From Phlebiopsis flavidoalba (Eukaryota; Basidiomycota; Agaricomycetes; Polyporales; Phanerochaetaceae), in contig JAOCPU010000034.1 in assembly GCA_035772785.1 (NCBI GenBank), positions 186,001 through 250,000 on the forward strand: a DNA stretch of 64,000 nt, read 5' to 3'. The notes under the pieces were generated by a model. The model made no database searches and had not been told where the DNA came from. It saw only the letters and a program-made list of their open reading frames with translations. This document shows, piece by piece, positions 34,320 through 46,797 of the stretch. Both the position numbers and the translations under genes were made by a program. How positions within the stretch are numbered: position 1 is the first letter of the stretch; each line of letters opens with the position of its first letter.

Positions 34320-37300
34320 CTATCGCTTCTCCTTGACATAGAAATGCAGAATGAGATAGCTGAGAATGGTGACCGAACCAAAGAAGATGCCCAGCAAACC
34401 AATATCAGGCCACCAGAATGCCTGTAACGCGGCTGGATCAGAGAAGAGGCCAATAGGAAATGAGAGAACAAAACCTGAGCTTTCAAGCCGAATGTTGACA
34501 AAATGGTCGCAGCTGGCACATCAAGCTCCACACCGTATTTCTTCTCCTTTCAACTGAAGGTATCTTAACTCGTTCACAGCGAGAGCCTCAAATGCAGCGT
34601 GGAAGAACGACACGGTTGTGTAGCCACTGGAATGCGGGGCGGAGCGAGTCTCGGTGATCAGGAGGCCCGCGAACAACAAGCTTCGAAAGCACTAGTGAGC
34701 GAGCATCTGTGGCTGAGTGGAACAAACACGTACTTGAACAACATGATGAGGGTCCCAACCAAACTGGCGACACTTGTGCTCGCGAATGCGATGGAAAGGC
34801 ATAGCACGATGCTAGCAGTCGTGAGGTTGAACAGCACCAGGGTCAGGATGAACTTCCAGAATATGACTACGGAAGGTACGAGGCCAACGAGGCCGTAAAT
34901 GATAGCTCCATACACCAGAGGCGGGATGACTCTCAGAGGTAGAATGTCAAATAAGACCTATTAAGGGAGTTAGAGTCCGTTCAAAAGAAGTATATATATG
35001 CTCGCTCACCTTCGAAGCGAAGTAAGTCAGAGGTGAGTAGTATCCATTTGCTCTGGGCGTAAAATCAGCGACTGTTCCCCGAGTTAGCAGTGGTCGTCAC
35101 ACCTTTCGCGCATGAATAAGAGACGCTCGTTGGCGAACAAGCTCAAACTCGACAAGCACGAGAAACCGAATAGTGCAAGTGTGAAGAAAAATACGCCAAG
35201 TCGGTTTTTTGGAATCCGGCAATGTCGCTGCCAGAATGGTAGTAGAAGATTCCACAGATGACTATCCATTGTCGTTAGAATCACCGATGGACATTTCGAT
35301 GTACACTTGTACGCACTGGCAAGGACAACAGCCGCAATGTAATGAGCGGCCAGGAGAGCGGGGTCGCGATACAAGTTCTTGAAGGCACGCCCGCTAAGGA
35401 TCCTGAACTGCGTCCACCCAGCTCGCGCGCTGGCGACCCCGAGTGAGCTTGTTTTTTCCAAGGCAACGTCAGGCAATGCCGCGCTGTCGTCGCCGCTAAC
35501 TTCGACGTCCACGAGCTCTTGTTTCAGTGCCACAAAGATTTCGCTCCTATTGTAGCATTTTCGACGAGCTCCGCGAGCCTTTGGTGATATCGTGGCATCG
35601 GTCGGGCGAGAAGAGGGTTTGAAGGCCTCAAGTAGCCGCGATGTCTTGCGCTTGATAAAGTTGCCGTGGGAAGACGTACGCGACCGCGGTGCTTGTATGT
35701 GTGTGGCTGTCATGGTAACGTCACTGCGTGAGTGTCTGGCGGCCGAGGTGTGAGCCAGGAAGCGCCTGTTCGTATCTCGTCTCGACGGTCAGTCTCGCCT
35801 TCGGAAAGCTCAGGATTTGTCGCAGGACTGTCAAGCGAACGCGGGCTCAATGGCAGCCAGGACAGTCATGTCAACTAGGAAGGCGGTATCAGAGCGAGAC
35901 ATTCGGGGATAATAGTTTGAGAGACTTACTGAGATAGTCCGCGAGATTGAATCCCGGGGGACATGGCTTATCGATACTCGCCAGGTAATCATAGCAGCCT
36001 GGACAATTCGCCGGAATAGATCATCTTTCCCTGGGACAGCAGAACCAGCTTGTCAAAGAGGGAGACGATGTTGCCTACGAGGCTGATCGGATAGTGAATA
36101 CCACAGTGGGGGCGGGTTTGTAATCTCTGGCAAGCGAAAACCAGGCTGTCGATAACGCTGAGCGCGTTGTACGCATCAAGACCGCTGGTGGGCTCGTCGA
36201 GAAAACAGGATGTGAGATGATGGACTAGTGACCAATTCGCAGGCGATAGACACTCTCCGTTTCTCGCCACCGGAGATGGAACGACGACCTATAACTCCTC
36301 AGTTTTTTAGTCAGCATAAATTATAAAGCAGAGACTGTCGCCTGATTCTCCCAATCCTCGAATCCTTGATACCCAGCCGATACCCAGCTCATGCAGGGTC
36401 TCAAGCGTCCTGAAATTGCTTATTTTGCTTCCAAGCTCATTTCCCGGGGGAGACGCAACAACGCAGAGTATAAGACAGTTTCGTACACCGTGAGCGTACT
36501 CATCAATTGTGTCTTCCTGGTCGACGAAGCCCATGACCTTCTTGAACTCTGCATCAAGGGACCTCACGACCGTTGACCAGGGTACGTCCGGAAACGGTTC
36601 CTCGCTTATTCTTCCTCGCAAGGATGTCCAGGAACGTCGATTTGCCCGCGCCCGAGGCACCCATGATTGCCATCAGCTGTCCAGGCTGTACCGAGCCAGA
36701 GACGTTGTCAAGGATCTTTCGGTTGCCGAGCGAATACGAGATGTTCGAAAAGTGTAACGCAGCAGGGATATGGTCGGTCATAAGTTTCGCGCGGTTTCCG
36801 GCCTCAGGGAGTCGGATACCACCAAAGTCACCCGACCGCGTGCGGCTGGCGTAGCCATATGCCTGCAGAGATGACGAGCACTACCAGACCTAAGGCCAGC
36901 AACCGCTAAGGGCGACGAAGCGGTTGTTGTGTCAGGCTTCGGTCGGGGCGTCTATGGATTACCAGTGAGCGACTGTTTGTAGCAAACAGAACACCACGAG
37001 AACGTACGTATAGCCGGGAACTTGAGAGTAATGAAGGCATTCGCCACTGTCACATTATCTAACAAGTGATGTACCCATCACCAAGAATGTCTCGATGAGG
37101 GGGGGGGGGGCTGTTCATACCCGGCTCCTCGAACCTACAGGCCTTCTCCGCGTTCTGCAGCTGAAAGAAGCCGGGCCCGTGATGTCATCCTTCAGGGAAT
37201 CGGTGACTGTCCCCTGTTGAACGTGTTTAGCATAGGGCGCGATTAGACCAAATGAAGCGTACGCAACCGAGACTTTCCATCCTGCATCTCCACATGATGA

Positions 37301-38278
37301 TATCCTCCCAGAGTGCACGCAACTTGCACTCATGGGGGGGATGGTTTTTGACAGTTCGTATCTCGTTACCGGTTAACTTCTTCGAGCTACAGTACGACGT
37401 GGTCCATGCATCGAAACAACACTCAGAAAGCCCGCAGGTACAAGGACTCAACCTGAGCGGTCCATCCAAACTGGAAGGAGGCAAGTAGCCGGGGTCCGAT
37501 TTGTCGCAGCTGAAGGGTTAGCATCCGGTGGTCTGTCGGGGGAGGCATATCAAGGATCTTGCGGTTCGTGACGTGTTGCATGCCTGGTGAGTTCTGGAAT
37601 ACAGTCTCGCCGCCTTGATAGCAAGTCATGTGTTTGTCAACTTCTTCTCCCGAAAGCCATAAGATCTGGAAACTTGGATAAAGGAAAATTGTGCAGGGCA
37701 GTGGGGGGCCAAAAATAGGAGTCGGTCTTGCAGAACGTTGGCAGTTGACGCGCCACGCCAGCCCCATCCATCCTTGGGCAATCGCACTTCTGCCCGTTTT
37801 CCCGTGCGCTGGCCGTCGTTTCTCGCCAAGTCAGTCGAGCGAGTCACATTCTAGCAGGTGTCAGCCAAGTGCAGATATAACGAAACAAGTCACGTACGAG
37901 GGAGTCAAGCAGTCTATTCCAGCCCATCCAGGTGGCAGCGGGGTTGTTGCAAACTTGTCCCATCATAATCCGAACACTCTCCGAAGTGCCCACAGCTTCA
38001 CGAAAACGCAGGGGAGCTTGCAGTTGAAACATGGCGGACATTTGTCCTAACGGCGAGAGTTTCAATTGGGACACCGATGACGAAATGTCTGAACATACCA
38101 GGCCGGGTTGATAGCGACGACTGGGCAAAACGTCCAGCCTTACTCGAAGCCTATCATAAGAACCAACTCACCGATAGCTATCCCAGCTTTGCGAGCTGAG
38201 ACTGACTTGAGCGGAATGATTTCCAGCGTAAGCCCCTAATCCCAGAGACAGGGTTAAGATCCATAGGAAGTGAATCAT
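34320..38278 (-). CDS. ADP1: ABC transporter, ABCG half-size with EGF-like extracellular region (ADP1 type)
   Basis: Membrane transporter of unknown substrate. The signal peptide [19 protein letters not shown] starts at 38278. The Cys-rich luminal part has CFNCKLP and GWAGIDC (EGF-like) near 38030-37920, then [23 protein letters not shown] sequence, and FWTAQVES at 37630-37440. The nucleotide-binding domain begins about 36780: [20 protein letters not shown] then Walker [10 protein letters not shown] (36661-36635). MGFVDQEDT has the Q-loop, followed by [10 protein letters not shown]. The signature [16 protein letters not shown] (36285-36235), Walker [15 protein letters not shown], and [20 protein letters not shown] complete it. 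After a linker ([13 protein letters not shown]), the membrane part has [20 protein letters not shown] and several hydrophobic segments, for example [20 protein letters not shown]. It ends [12 protein letters not shown], stop at 34320. Multiple indels; a 12-base G run at 37099-37110 lies in the coding region. Confidence 0.92.
37099..37110. repeat. 12-base poly-G run inside ADP1
   Basis: Interrupts the expected extracellular-domain reading of the transporter; likely a sequencing artefact or an intron homopolymer. Confidence 0.8.
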
Positions 38279-40075
38279 GGGTGACGACGACGTCGCCGTC
38301 GGAGACAAGATTAGTCGAAACTGCGCGGCGCGGCCGCACTGTTCGTTTAGACCGTGCGCCGTAACCTTAACCCGTCCTCCGCGCACACCAGTGGGCGCCT
38401 TAGCCATTATTATAAGCGCTGTGTACGATAAACTCTTCATTGGCCACTGCATCCCGCTTCCGCGGAGTAAGCCAGTGTTGTCAATGCACAAACGTTTGGA
38501 CACGTTTGTCGACTTCGGTAATTAACCAAGACATCTGGGCTAAAACACTAGTTCTAAAGCTAGACGATAGTGTTGTGTAGATGTCTTGCCAACCGCTGAA
38601 CGATGCGTGTCGTGCTAGGAGAGGGCTCGCAACCTCCAGGGGGGGATCAGAAAATAACGTATCCCGTCGCTTGGAGATTGTCCCACGAGCACCGCGCATT
38701 CGGAGTGAGTTGCGCTATCGGAACGTCAACGGGAGAATCCAGGCGACACCTGTGCTCTTCTCCGGGCGAAGATCGTTCGTGGTTGTTTTAAAGCATACAC
38801 GCAGTCCCGTCATGATTCAAGAGGTCAAGGCGGGGGAATATGACCGCCCAGGCGGGAACCACGTATCCGCGTGCTATGAATGCACGAATCGGGCCATCGG
38901 AGGGTGTCTTCCTCCTAGACGGCATATGAACAGTACCTCCCAGATCAAGGTGATCATTGTGGACTGCTACTTTTTCCACCGCAAGTGAAGTTCTTTTGTT
39001 GGATGGGGTAGGGCATTCAGCTTTCGCGCGTGCGAGAATAATTCCCTAGGGATATACATGGTGGAGGGTGCCAGCGATTGGGGTCTTTTTGGTACAGAGG
39101 AACGTCGCAAAACTGAGCAACTCGCATATCATTCGCCACCTGGAGGGGCTCGATAACCGTTGCTCTCTGCCATGGCGATGCCACTTTGGTGTGGGCTCCC
39201 ACGTCCCCGTGCGATTGTGCTGCGCCTCAGACTGCCAATTCACGACGTGGATCTGAAGTCCCCCCCCCTCCTCCCCCCCCCCCCCCGTTTTTGCTCTCGT
39301 GGAGTGCTCCCTTGGTTTCTTGCTACTGTTTGCCATGGGTAATAATATTACATCTGCAATGGAACCTATCATGAGTGAAATCTCACATAATACACGCATA
39401 TAGGAACACCAGCCGCTCTGAATGTATCTTCGCACAAAGATGTTTTGTGAAAAGCAGCAAACGCGCTAGGGATATTCACCGGCCGAAAAGAAAAAGAAAT
39501 GGGACGACCTACACGCGGAGGCTTTCGCGTTTCTGATGTTTTCCCGTGAGCTGAAAAGACTACATTTCTTATTGCTCAAGCGAGTGTATTTAAGTGGGTC
39601 ATCCAAAGAGTTCCCTACTCGATGAGGCATCTTCTTCCCTCGCCCTCAGGTGAAGGCTCTGAACCAGACATGGGTATCACGACACTCTTGATCATCCATG
39701 TAAACAGGGCAGCTTAGAAATATAGCCGCGCTTTCACCTGGGATGATCGAAAGGCCGCGATTCAAGTTGAAAAACCCGCCCAAGTCCAGAATGATGCAAG
39801 TGTGTATGTGTCTTTGTAATCGCAAATAACTTGACAAAGAAGGCGTATAGCACGGCACTTTGTTATGCGTGTACATCTAGCCGCTAAAAAGGGCATAACT
39901 GAGATTTTAACAGAAGTCCCCTTACAAGTATATTCTATGCAGACGATGTGACGAGGACTGTGAGCTCAGTCACTCACCTATATGGCCAACCATTACACCT
40001 TCCATATTATGGATGCCAGCCTGTCAGCTTCTTTAGGCGCTTCATGCCAACGCTCTCCAGTTTGGCGCCTAAATA
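38279..40075. other. Gene-poor region
   Basis: One plus-strand frame of 135 codons (38581-38988) and a minus frame of 76 codons (39646-39876, with SIIPGESAAIFLS) show no recognised domain. C runs lie at 39260-39268 and 39273-39286. No gene is supported. Confidence 0.35.
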
Positions 40076-40979
40076 TTGTTCTCCCTATTCATTACTCTCC
40101 TGAATCCCGGGCTGAATTGTCCTCAAGACCCTCACTCCGCTTACTCTCAGAGAACTGACAACGAAATGGCTACAACTGCAAATGATCGCATTCTTGGTAC
40201 AGGATCGAACCTTCGAGACAGATTATCTTTCCCTTCTTTCGGAGATTGCCCACATGAATTCGACTTGGATCGACGTTACCTGGAGGAATGTGCCTGCGTC
40301 AAACCCGAATATCGCCGTACACAAACGACATTGGTGCTTCCTGGGCGATGATATTACGTCTGTGCTCTCTCAAGACACGGCTTGAACTCTTTGTGCGCGA
40401 CACTGCTGGTCGGACAATACGTTGGAGTGCCTGAGCGAGGACAGGGGCAGGTCCATCGTTTCGCAGACAATTTGCACGCACGGGAAACACTATAGCTATA
40501 CTGTACGCGCTTCAACATCCATTCGAAACTCGAGGAGGCTCCATAGGGCTAGGGCCCCGATACCTGGCTAGGTGGCTGATAACAGCGATATCGCGGTACG
40601 TGGTTTCTTTTGCGAGCTACACATGCACGCTTCTAAGTACAACGGTAGATCTTGCCATTCTCACTACAGGAATTGCTGTCGGCAAATGATAGACTTTGGG
40701 GGGCAGCACTACGCGTCGTGTGCCGCGGTAGGCTGCGATTCGTCCCAGAATTTACTGGGCCTGCTCTGGGTGCCGTCTCGTCCGCTATTGCAGCGCAGTA
40801 GGCAGTCATCCCATCTTGCGTTTCTCGACTCTGACGAATTGCACAGGAGCACCAAAGGTTGGACTGGAGACATCACAAGCACATTTGTAAAGCAGCCTCC
40901 ACTCTCGAGTGGTTCACCGCTAGAAAACTGGGACCAATTTGCGGAATACTGGAGATTCCCGGAGCATTTCTAAGGCTAC
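40076..40979 (+). CDS. Possible MYND zinc-finger protein (very weak)
   Basis: At 40850-40905 the frame AQEHQRLDWRHHKHICKAAS resembles the second half of a MYND finger (CSxxCQxxDWxxHKxxC). The matching first half is not clear; cysteines occur in DFGGQHYASCAAVGCD in another frame. Upstream DRTFETDYLSLLSEIAHMNS could be part of the same protein. Limits are those of the open stretches. An alternative is chance similarity. Confidence 0.3.
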
Positions 40980-41232
40980 TCTTGCGACCCACTTTATCAA
41001 TATGGTGCGTGACATTCCACGCGTCTGGCACAAAGTACATCTTTTAATTAAAATAGACGTTTTACCCAATGAAAAATTGCGACAACACGGGCATTTTGTT
41101 ATGGACTGAGCTCCTGTTCTAGTCCGCCGCACACCCAGCGATCAGCCTTCAGACGTCAGAGGCTGACTGAACACTCCATATACAAGACTTGACCGGCGGC
41201 GTATTCCTGACTTTACCTTTTCGTCCTTTGAT

Positions 41233-42315
41233 ATGTCCTCGTATCTGACTACGTGTCTTCTCCTTATCTCTCTCTCTTACTCCGTGCTGTCCAGCGGAGT
41301 TCTCATCGACGGCTCGTGCTCTACCAACAACAACCATCTCGACCCATCCACACACAAGCTTCTCACCGACTGTGACGACCGCAGTTTCTGTTCAGCTGCA
41401 ATCAATGGAACATGTCAAGCAAAGAAATGCCGACGCGATGAGTTTCCTTTTGGGTACGGTCCAACGGATCCCCTTCCGCCCCTTTGCGCGGGTGAAACCT
41501 TTTGTCCAGACGAGGGTGACGGTTGTCAGAGCTGGATCCCGACGGGTCAGCCATGTCAAATGAACAGAGACGACCAGTGTAGACCGCCAAAGGACGCAGA
41601 AGAGCTTGCGAGCAGCCAGAACTTCAATGGCGCCATTTGCCTACAGTCTACGTGCATGTGAGACCTTCATTTCCATCAGTGGAGACACTGATCACACTAC
41701 TTCGATCCGCAGGTTTATGCGAATGCAACGATCGGTCAGAAGTGTATCATTGACGATACAACTTACGTTGACGTTTCTGCGGATGGACACCCAACCGTTC
41801 GGAAATCGCATCATCCGCCACAACTGCCAGACTCCACTGTTATACTGTGACCTGGCTTCCTCCAGTGCTTCCGAGCGAAAGCAGTGGGGATGCAATGTCA
41901 GTTTGACTATGAATGTCACTCCGTATGTATATATCTAGCCAGCTACTTCGTCCTCACATACAGTACTCAAAAACTCTTGTAGTATGATTGTAGTTCATGG
42001 GGGGAGCTGTATTGAGTCAGCAAGTACTGCTCACCCGGTTCAACGTTGGCAGTACATTGTCGCGATCGTAGTTGTCTTGATCTGTAAGTCTCATATTCAT
42101 CTTCTATACACGCAGCTCATGCAAAAATAGCCATGGCCATGACTGGGGTAATGCTTGTGGTGATAAATCCAGCGACTGCGTTTGCGACACCATCGCGAAA
42201 ATACGAGAAGCATATACTCACGAGCAGATTAGGTAGGTTATTCCTCGGGTATAATAATGACGTGAAGCTCATTACGGGTCCTAGCCTCAGACATTCCCAT
42301 GCTCACGCTGCGTGA
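41233..42315 (+). CDS. Conserved fungal single-pass membrane protein with Cys-rich extracellular domain
   Basis: Function unknown. MSSYLTTCLLLISLSYSVLS is a clear signal peptide. Exon 1 is intact for about 142 codons and very cysteine-rich: DGSCSTNNNH, LLTDCDDRSFCSAAINGTC, KKCRRDEFPFGYG, LCAGETFCPDEGDGCQSW and QPCQMNRDDQC. It ends near 41657 at a GTGAGA donor. Exon 2 (from 41713) continues VYANATIGQKC and DDTTYVDVSADG, then AKAVGMQCQFDYECHS. A third exon resembles CSSWGVCIESAS, followed by a membrane segment WQYIVAIVVVLI. Later exons read MAMTGVMLVVIN and EAYTHEQIR, then LRHSHAHAA with stop at 42313-42315. Introns are about 50 nt with GT-AG borders. The layout (signal peptide, Cys-rich ectodomain, one helix, short basic tail) fits a type I cell-surface protein. 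Confidence 0.65.
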
Positions 42316-45300
42316 AAGTGATGCTAAGTGATATTCGCTAAGCAGCATGTTTGGTCACACAAGAGTTCGATTGATTCGTATCCGGGCTGATATATCTTGT
42401 AAGAATCGTCGTACAATTACACTCATCTGTGCGCCACAAGCTCTGATGCAGAAAATGGATTATATTTCGCTTATCTCGTGGGGGTGAAAATCCACCAGTT
42501 GCGCTGATCGGTAGCAACTTCCAGCAAGCTCAACCTTTCATAGCCGTCAGCTAGCCGATAATTACTCATCAAAAATCATACGCACACTGGTTCCTATCTC
42601 TTCGTCGACAAGGCCCCAGAAGAGACGAGAGTCCGTGGTAGCAATTCTGAACGCATTAATTTTAGCACGGCTAACTCCCCGTTTCAATGCAATACGTACG
42701 TGTATTGGCCCTGACGCGCGTCTCTTGAATTTACCCACTGAGTAGGTGAGTTACGACCCTCGATGGTCGTCCCAATCGGTGGACGGTTCATGACATTGGC
42801 GTAAAATTGGCGCTGCCACCACGTTCTGGATTGGTTATTTGCCGTTGGCGAGGCGAACTGACGTTCCACTACATATCACAAATGAGCGATACTAACTATA
42901 TATGCACAGACCACAGGAATATTGAATTTACCTTGGCGATGTCTACGAAGTCGCTCGCTCTCGGCTTAATCAGAAATAGGTTGTGTACCATCGTTGGGGG
43001 TCAGCCAGCCGTCGCGAGCGTGCGCTGCTTGGCGTTCGTGAGGGGTGTAGCGTCCGGTTTGAATGTGAGACATGGGACTCGCTATGAGAGATGGGATTGA
43101 ACTAGGCTGGAGAGATGGTTAAGGTGGCCTGCTTTGTGCTGTGGAGAATGTGGGCTGCTTATATATGTCAAGAAATAGCCCTCTCAATTACAAAGCCGTT
43201 GTTCCTGTCATAACCATTCGACAATAATATGTGCGAAGTCAACCGTTTTGCGCATGCGTATGCTTTCATTGTTCTTCAAGCTTGAATAGCTCGCGGCTCA
43301 TCCCACAAACAGTGCTTTACCCTCAAACTTTCCTCGTCGGCGAAACAGTCTGGCTGATGTTGAATATATCCGGCAATAGTTGTCAGCTGTCATTGAATTC
43401 GACAGACACGGTGGATCTCTTACTGAGCAGCTGCGTTGCCTAGAGGAGGCGTGTCTTTTTGTACATTTGCTAGCCAGCCCTCCTTCTAGGCGACAAGACT
43501 ATAGAATGCACATTGGACTGGCGTGAGATCCAGGCACAAAGACCACGACGATCTGCGATCCAAGACTTCCACAGGCTTCCCTCAGTGCCCAACACCTGCG
43601 ACTCCAAGCTCATGTGACAAACTGGAATTAGGGTTCTGGTTTATGCTCAGCTAGTTGAGCATTCGCTACCGTTATTCGTGGTCCTGTGCCCCAAATTGAA
43701 AAGAAAACCCCTTCGATCAGGGACCGGATCCCTAAACCAGACCTGCGACCTCTGACAAAGATCAATATCATTCGACATAAATTGGTCTAGTCACTCGCAC
43801 CGATATTTCGTGAGTTTTTTACAAACACCCCGGGCGTAATTCAGCCAAGTTCAGACGAATGAAGCACCATGCTTTTGCCAAGATTACAACAGATCACGAA
43901 AATCCGTGTCTGCGCTTACTAGTGCCTCATACCGTTTAAGGGTCCAACTTCCTTTGCCGGGGCTTTTACTAAGTAGTAGAGTCGTTCGGACCCGCTCGAC
44001 AATGTGAAAAGAATGCCCTCTATGGATGATTCGCCACTGATATAGTAACGATGTGACATGGCGAACCAGTCCAATTTATCAATGAAGCACACATACCATC
44101 GGTTGTAAGTTATGGATATTTAGCGTATCCTGTATATCAATCATTAAGGGATAGCTGAACATTGCACTTCACGGATATGGGGGGTTTCTGTAGATTTACT
44201 AGTACGTAAGTAGACTCATTACAAAGGGGCGATTGATTCGAATGATCGAAGGGCAATGGGAGCGAAAAGCTACATGGTAGGCCTGATGTCCCATTGATTC
44301 GTATTGTCAGTGCTCCCGAGGCGTAATTCGACCTAAAACATGGTTAGTCACCATATTCCCCGGCTCTCGAACTTCAAGGTTCGTCAGAACAGAAACATAC
44401 CGGAAGTCCCATCAGTGTCGGAGTGTAAGCCCAGTAGTTATCTTGGTCAGACGGTGAGATCCTAAAGCGTAATAAGCTCTGACATTAAGACACAAGATTA
44501 ACGAAATCTGCACGCACGTGAAGCGGTTTGTCACACCAGTTCCCTGAACTCTCCACTCGCGCCGACGCTCTCTTCCAACTACTTGAGTGCCAGTGCAGGA
44601 CGGTCTCCAACATAAGCAAAGTTGCCAGACTGCGCGTTTTCTGATTGTGTGTATCGTCCGTTTGCGAGTTTTGTGATAATCCACTAGTGAAATCCGAGCC
44701 ATGAGATTATTAGACCCCGCCCAACCAAGCAACAGAGAGCGGTCTTACCTTGCAACCGTTAGTGTAGTCGTCGGAAGTGCCTTGCACGGACTGTCCTTCT
44801 GTGTCATTGATGAGATTCAGCGAGTTCTTGTTATTCGCATTGACGATGGTAAATTTGCCGGACGACAGCACAGTGATTACCATGGCTTCGAGGTCAAATG
44901 AGCGGAGGAGACATCAACTAGGAGGTCTTCACGAAGGATAAAATAGGATCCAGAATCCATTTCTTACCTCACCGAGGGAGGCTGTAAGCGGCATGTGAAT
45001 GCTACGCTTCTGAGCCGTTTGCGCGTGACGATAAAGGTACCCATACGTAGTGTTAGATGATCCTCCGCCTCCATAATGAGCTACGATGCTCGTAACACGA
45101 TATAGTCAAGCCCTAAAGTGTCAACATCTCCTGACTTCGAGGGGGGGTCCGCCTTTACGTGGTATATTTGAACTGCCTCTAGTCATGATGTGCATATCAT
45201 ACTGTACCCGACTTCGACAAGGTTCAATACAGTGTTGATCACATCAATATCCTGCTAGGGTCCAAGAAAGTTCTTCTTGATGGCCTTGGGCTTTTCAATG

Positions 45301-46797
45301 CTAATGAGCGGTAGAACACGGGTAGAGACTCAACAAGACAGGGCCGGGCAGCGGGCGCTCCACCAGAAGTTGGAAGGCAGGTCGCAGATCATGCACCATG
45401 CACATGTCGTGGGAAGGCTTGTGAGATCGAGTTGGACGCCAGCGGGCTACTAAGCTCATTGTGCGGAGAAGGTTTTACTCGAAAAGTCGTTGCTTTCCCT
45501 TGCGGTACCTCGGGCAGGCGAGAAACTCGTCTGTTTTCTCGCAACTTTGAATGGATACGTGCATACCTCTCAGATGTCTTTTGCGCGCTCATGCTCGCAT
45601 TTGGCGCGGAGCTTCAATGGCGTACGTGCCTACCACGTGATAAATTCAGTGTGTCATCTAGATCTTCCAGACTTCCGAAGAGCGTACACCTCATCCGCTC
45701 AGTGGGGTAAGTGGCCTTTGATCAGCTCGCTTGGACAATTGCTAGAGGTTGTTTTCCGCTAGGTCAATGTATGACTTGGATTCATTAACCCGTATGACAT
45801 GCCTTTCTTCATACTCGAACGCGAGAAAGTGTCTACAATCTCGATGCCTCAAATACGACCACACACCTGAACCGAGGGAGGCAGAGCCACGCAGTGCAAC
45901 TCCAGGCTTCCTGTGGTACTACTCTAGACTACGCATGGCCGAAGCCTATCCCTTGTGAATGAAGGTGAACGCTCGCCGGACACGTTCCGCACTAACATGC
46001 CTTACACACATGTAGAGAGAAACCAACAAGGAAGGGTGAGTTTGATCCTTCTGCTGGGCCTCGGTGTAATATAATGAGATCGTCTTTGAGGACATGAAAA
46101 GCTCATCGCAATTTTCATCCTGGTTCAGATAGACAGCAACCACAATGCCTTTTAAATCACAACTATTCCCTGGTCTATACCGAATTCGCAATGCTCACAT
46201 TGAGAATCATGCTGTCCTCCACAACGACGGACGAGCCGACCAACCTTTCGCTCCGATAACCCTTGACGGGGCAAATGCATGGGCCTGAGGCGCGACCTTC
46301 TTTTCTTGTCCCTTGACATGCATGCATATCAGCACTGACAGCGTTACAATAGTGGCGCATCACACAGTGTTGAGTAATGCTATGTATGCCATCTTCAACA
46401 GCAAGTATAAACACGTGGGGCGATCCAACCGGAAGTCTTGACCTATGGCACCAACGGACTCTCAAATTCGCGCATCGTCCCACGATGACAACCTCAGTCG
46501 ACGTGCTTGGCGAATTGAGTTTGTGAGCGCAGGACGGTTCATGTGGGTAAATTTTAGTCTGCTTCCACCTCAATTGAATTGAATATCATCGTAGTATCTG
46601 CGATTACAAACATAGTATATGCTGGGAGCTACGTGAGCATGCCCTCAGAACACCGTGAGTGCTAGCCATGTCTGCCCCGTACACTATATCTTTAATCACT
46701 CAAACCTCGAGCCCAGATCTCTCTCGGTGCATATGTACCTGGGAGACAAGAACAATTGTGGTATTTCGAGAAAATCCGTGACGTGCCAACCAACGGC
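42316..46797. other. Gene-poor region, about 4.5 kb
   Basis: No gene could be named. Candidate pieces are: minus 42990-42940 with LFLIKPRASDFVDIAK, plus 43231-43443 (70 codons), minus 44732-44412 (106 codons), plus 45432-45762, and minus 46573-46175 (132 codons). A minus-strand C-terminal-looking stretch ISIEKPKAIKKNFLGP stops at about 45255. None shows a known domain, and frames are broken. Confidence 0.35.

Noticed and set aside
34599..34898. Plus-strand 99-codon frame rich in Met/Asn
   Set aside because: Antisense to a membrane segment of the ABC transporter.
42940..42990. Stress-responsive A/B barrel (Dabb) domain
   Set aside because: The short match LFLIKPRASDFVDIAK was not supported by anything further downstream.
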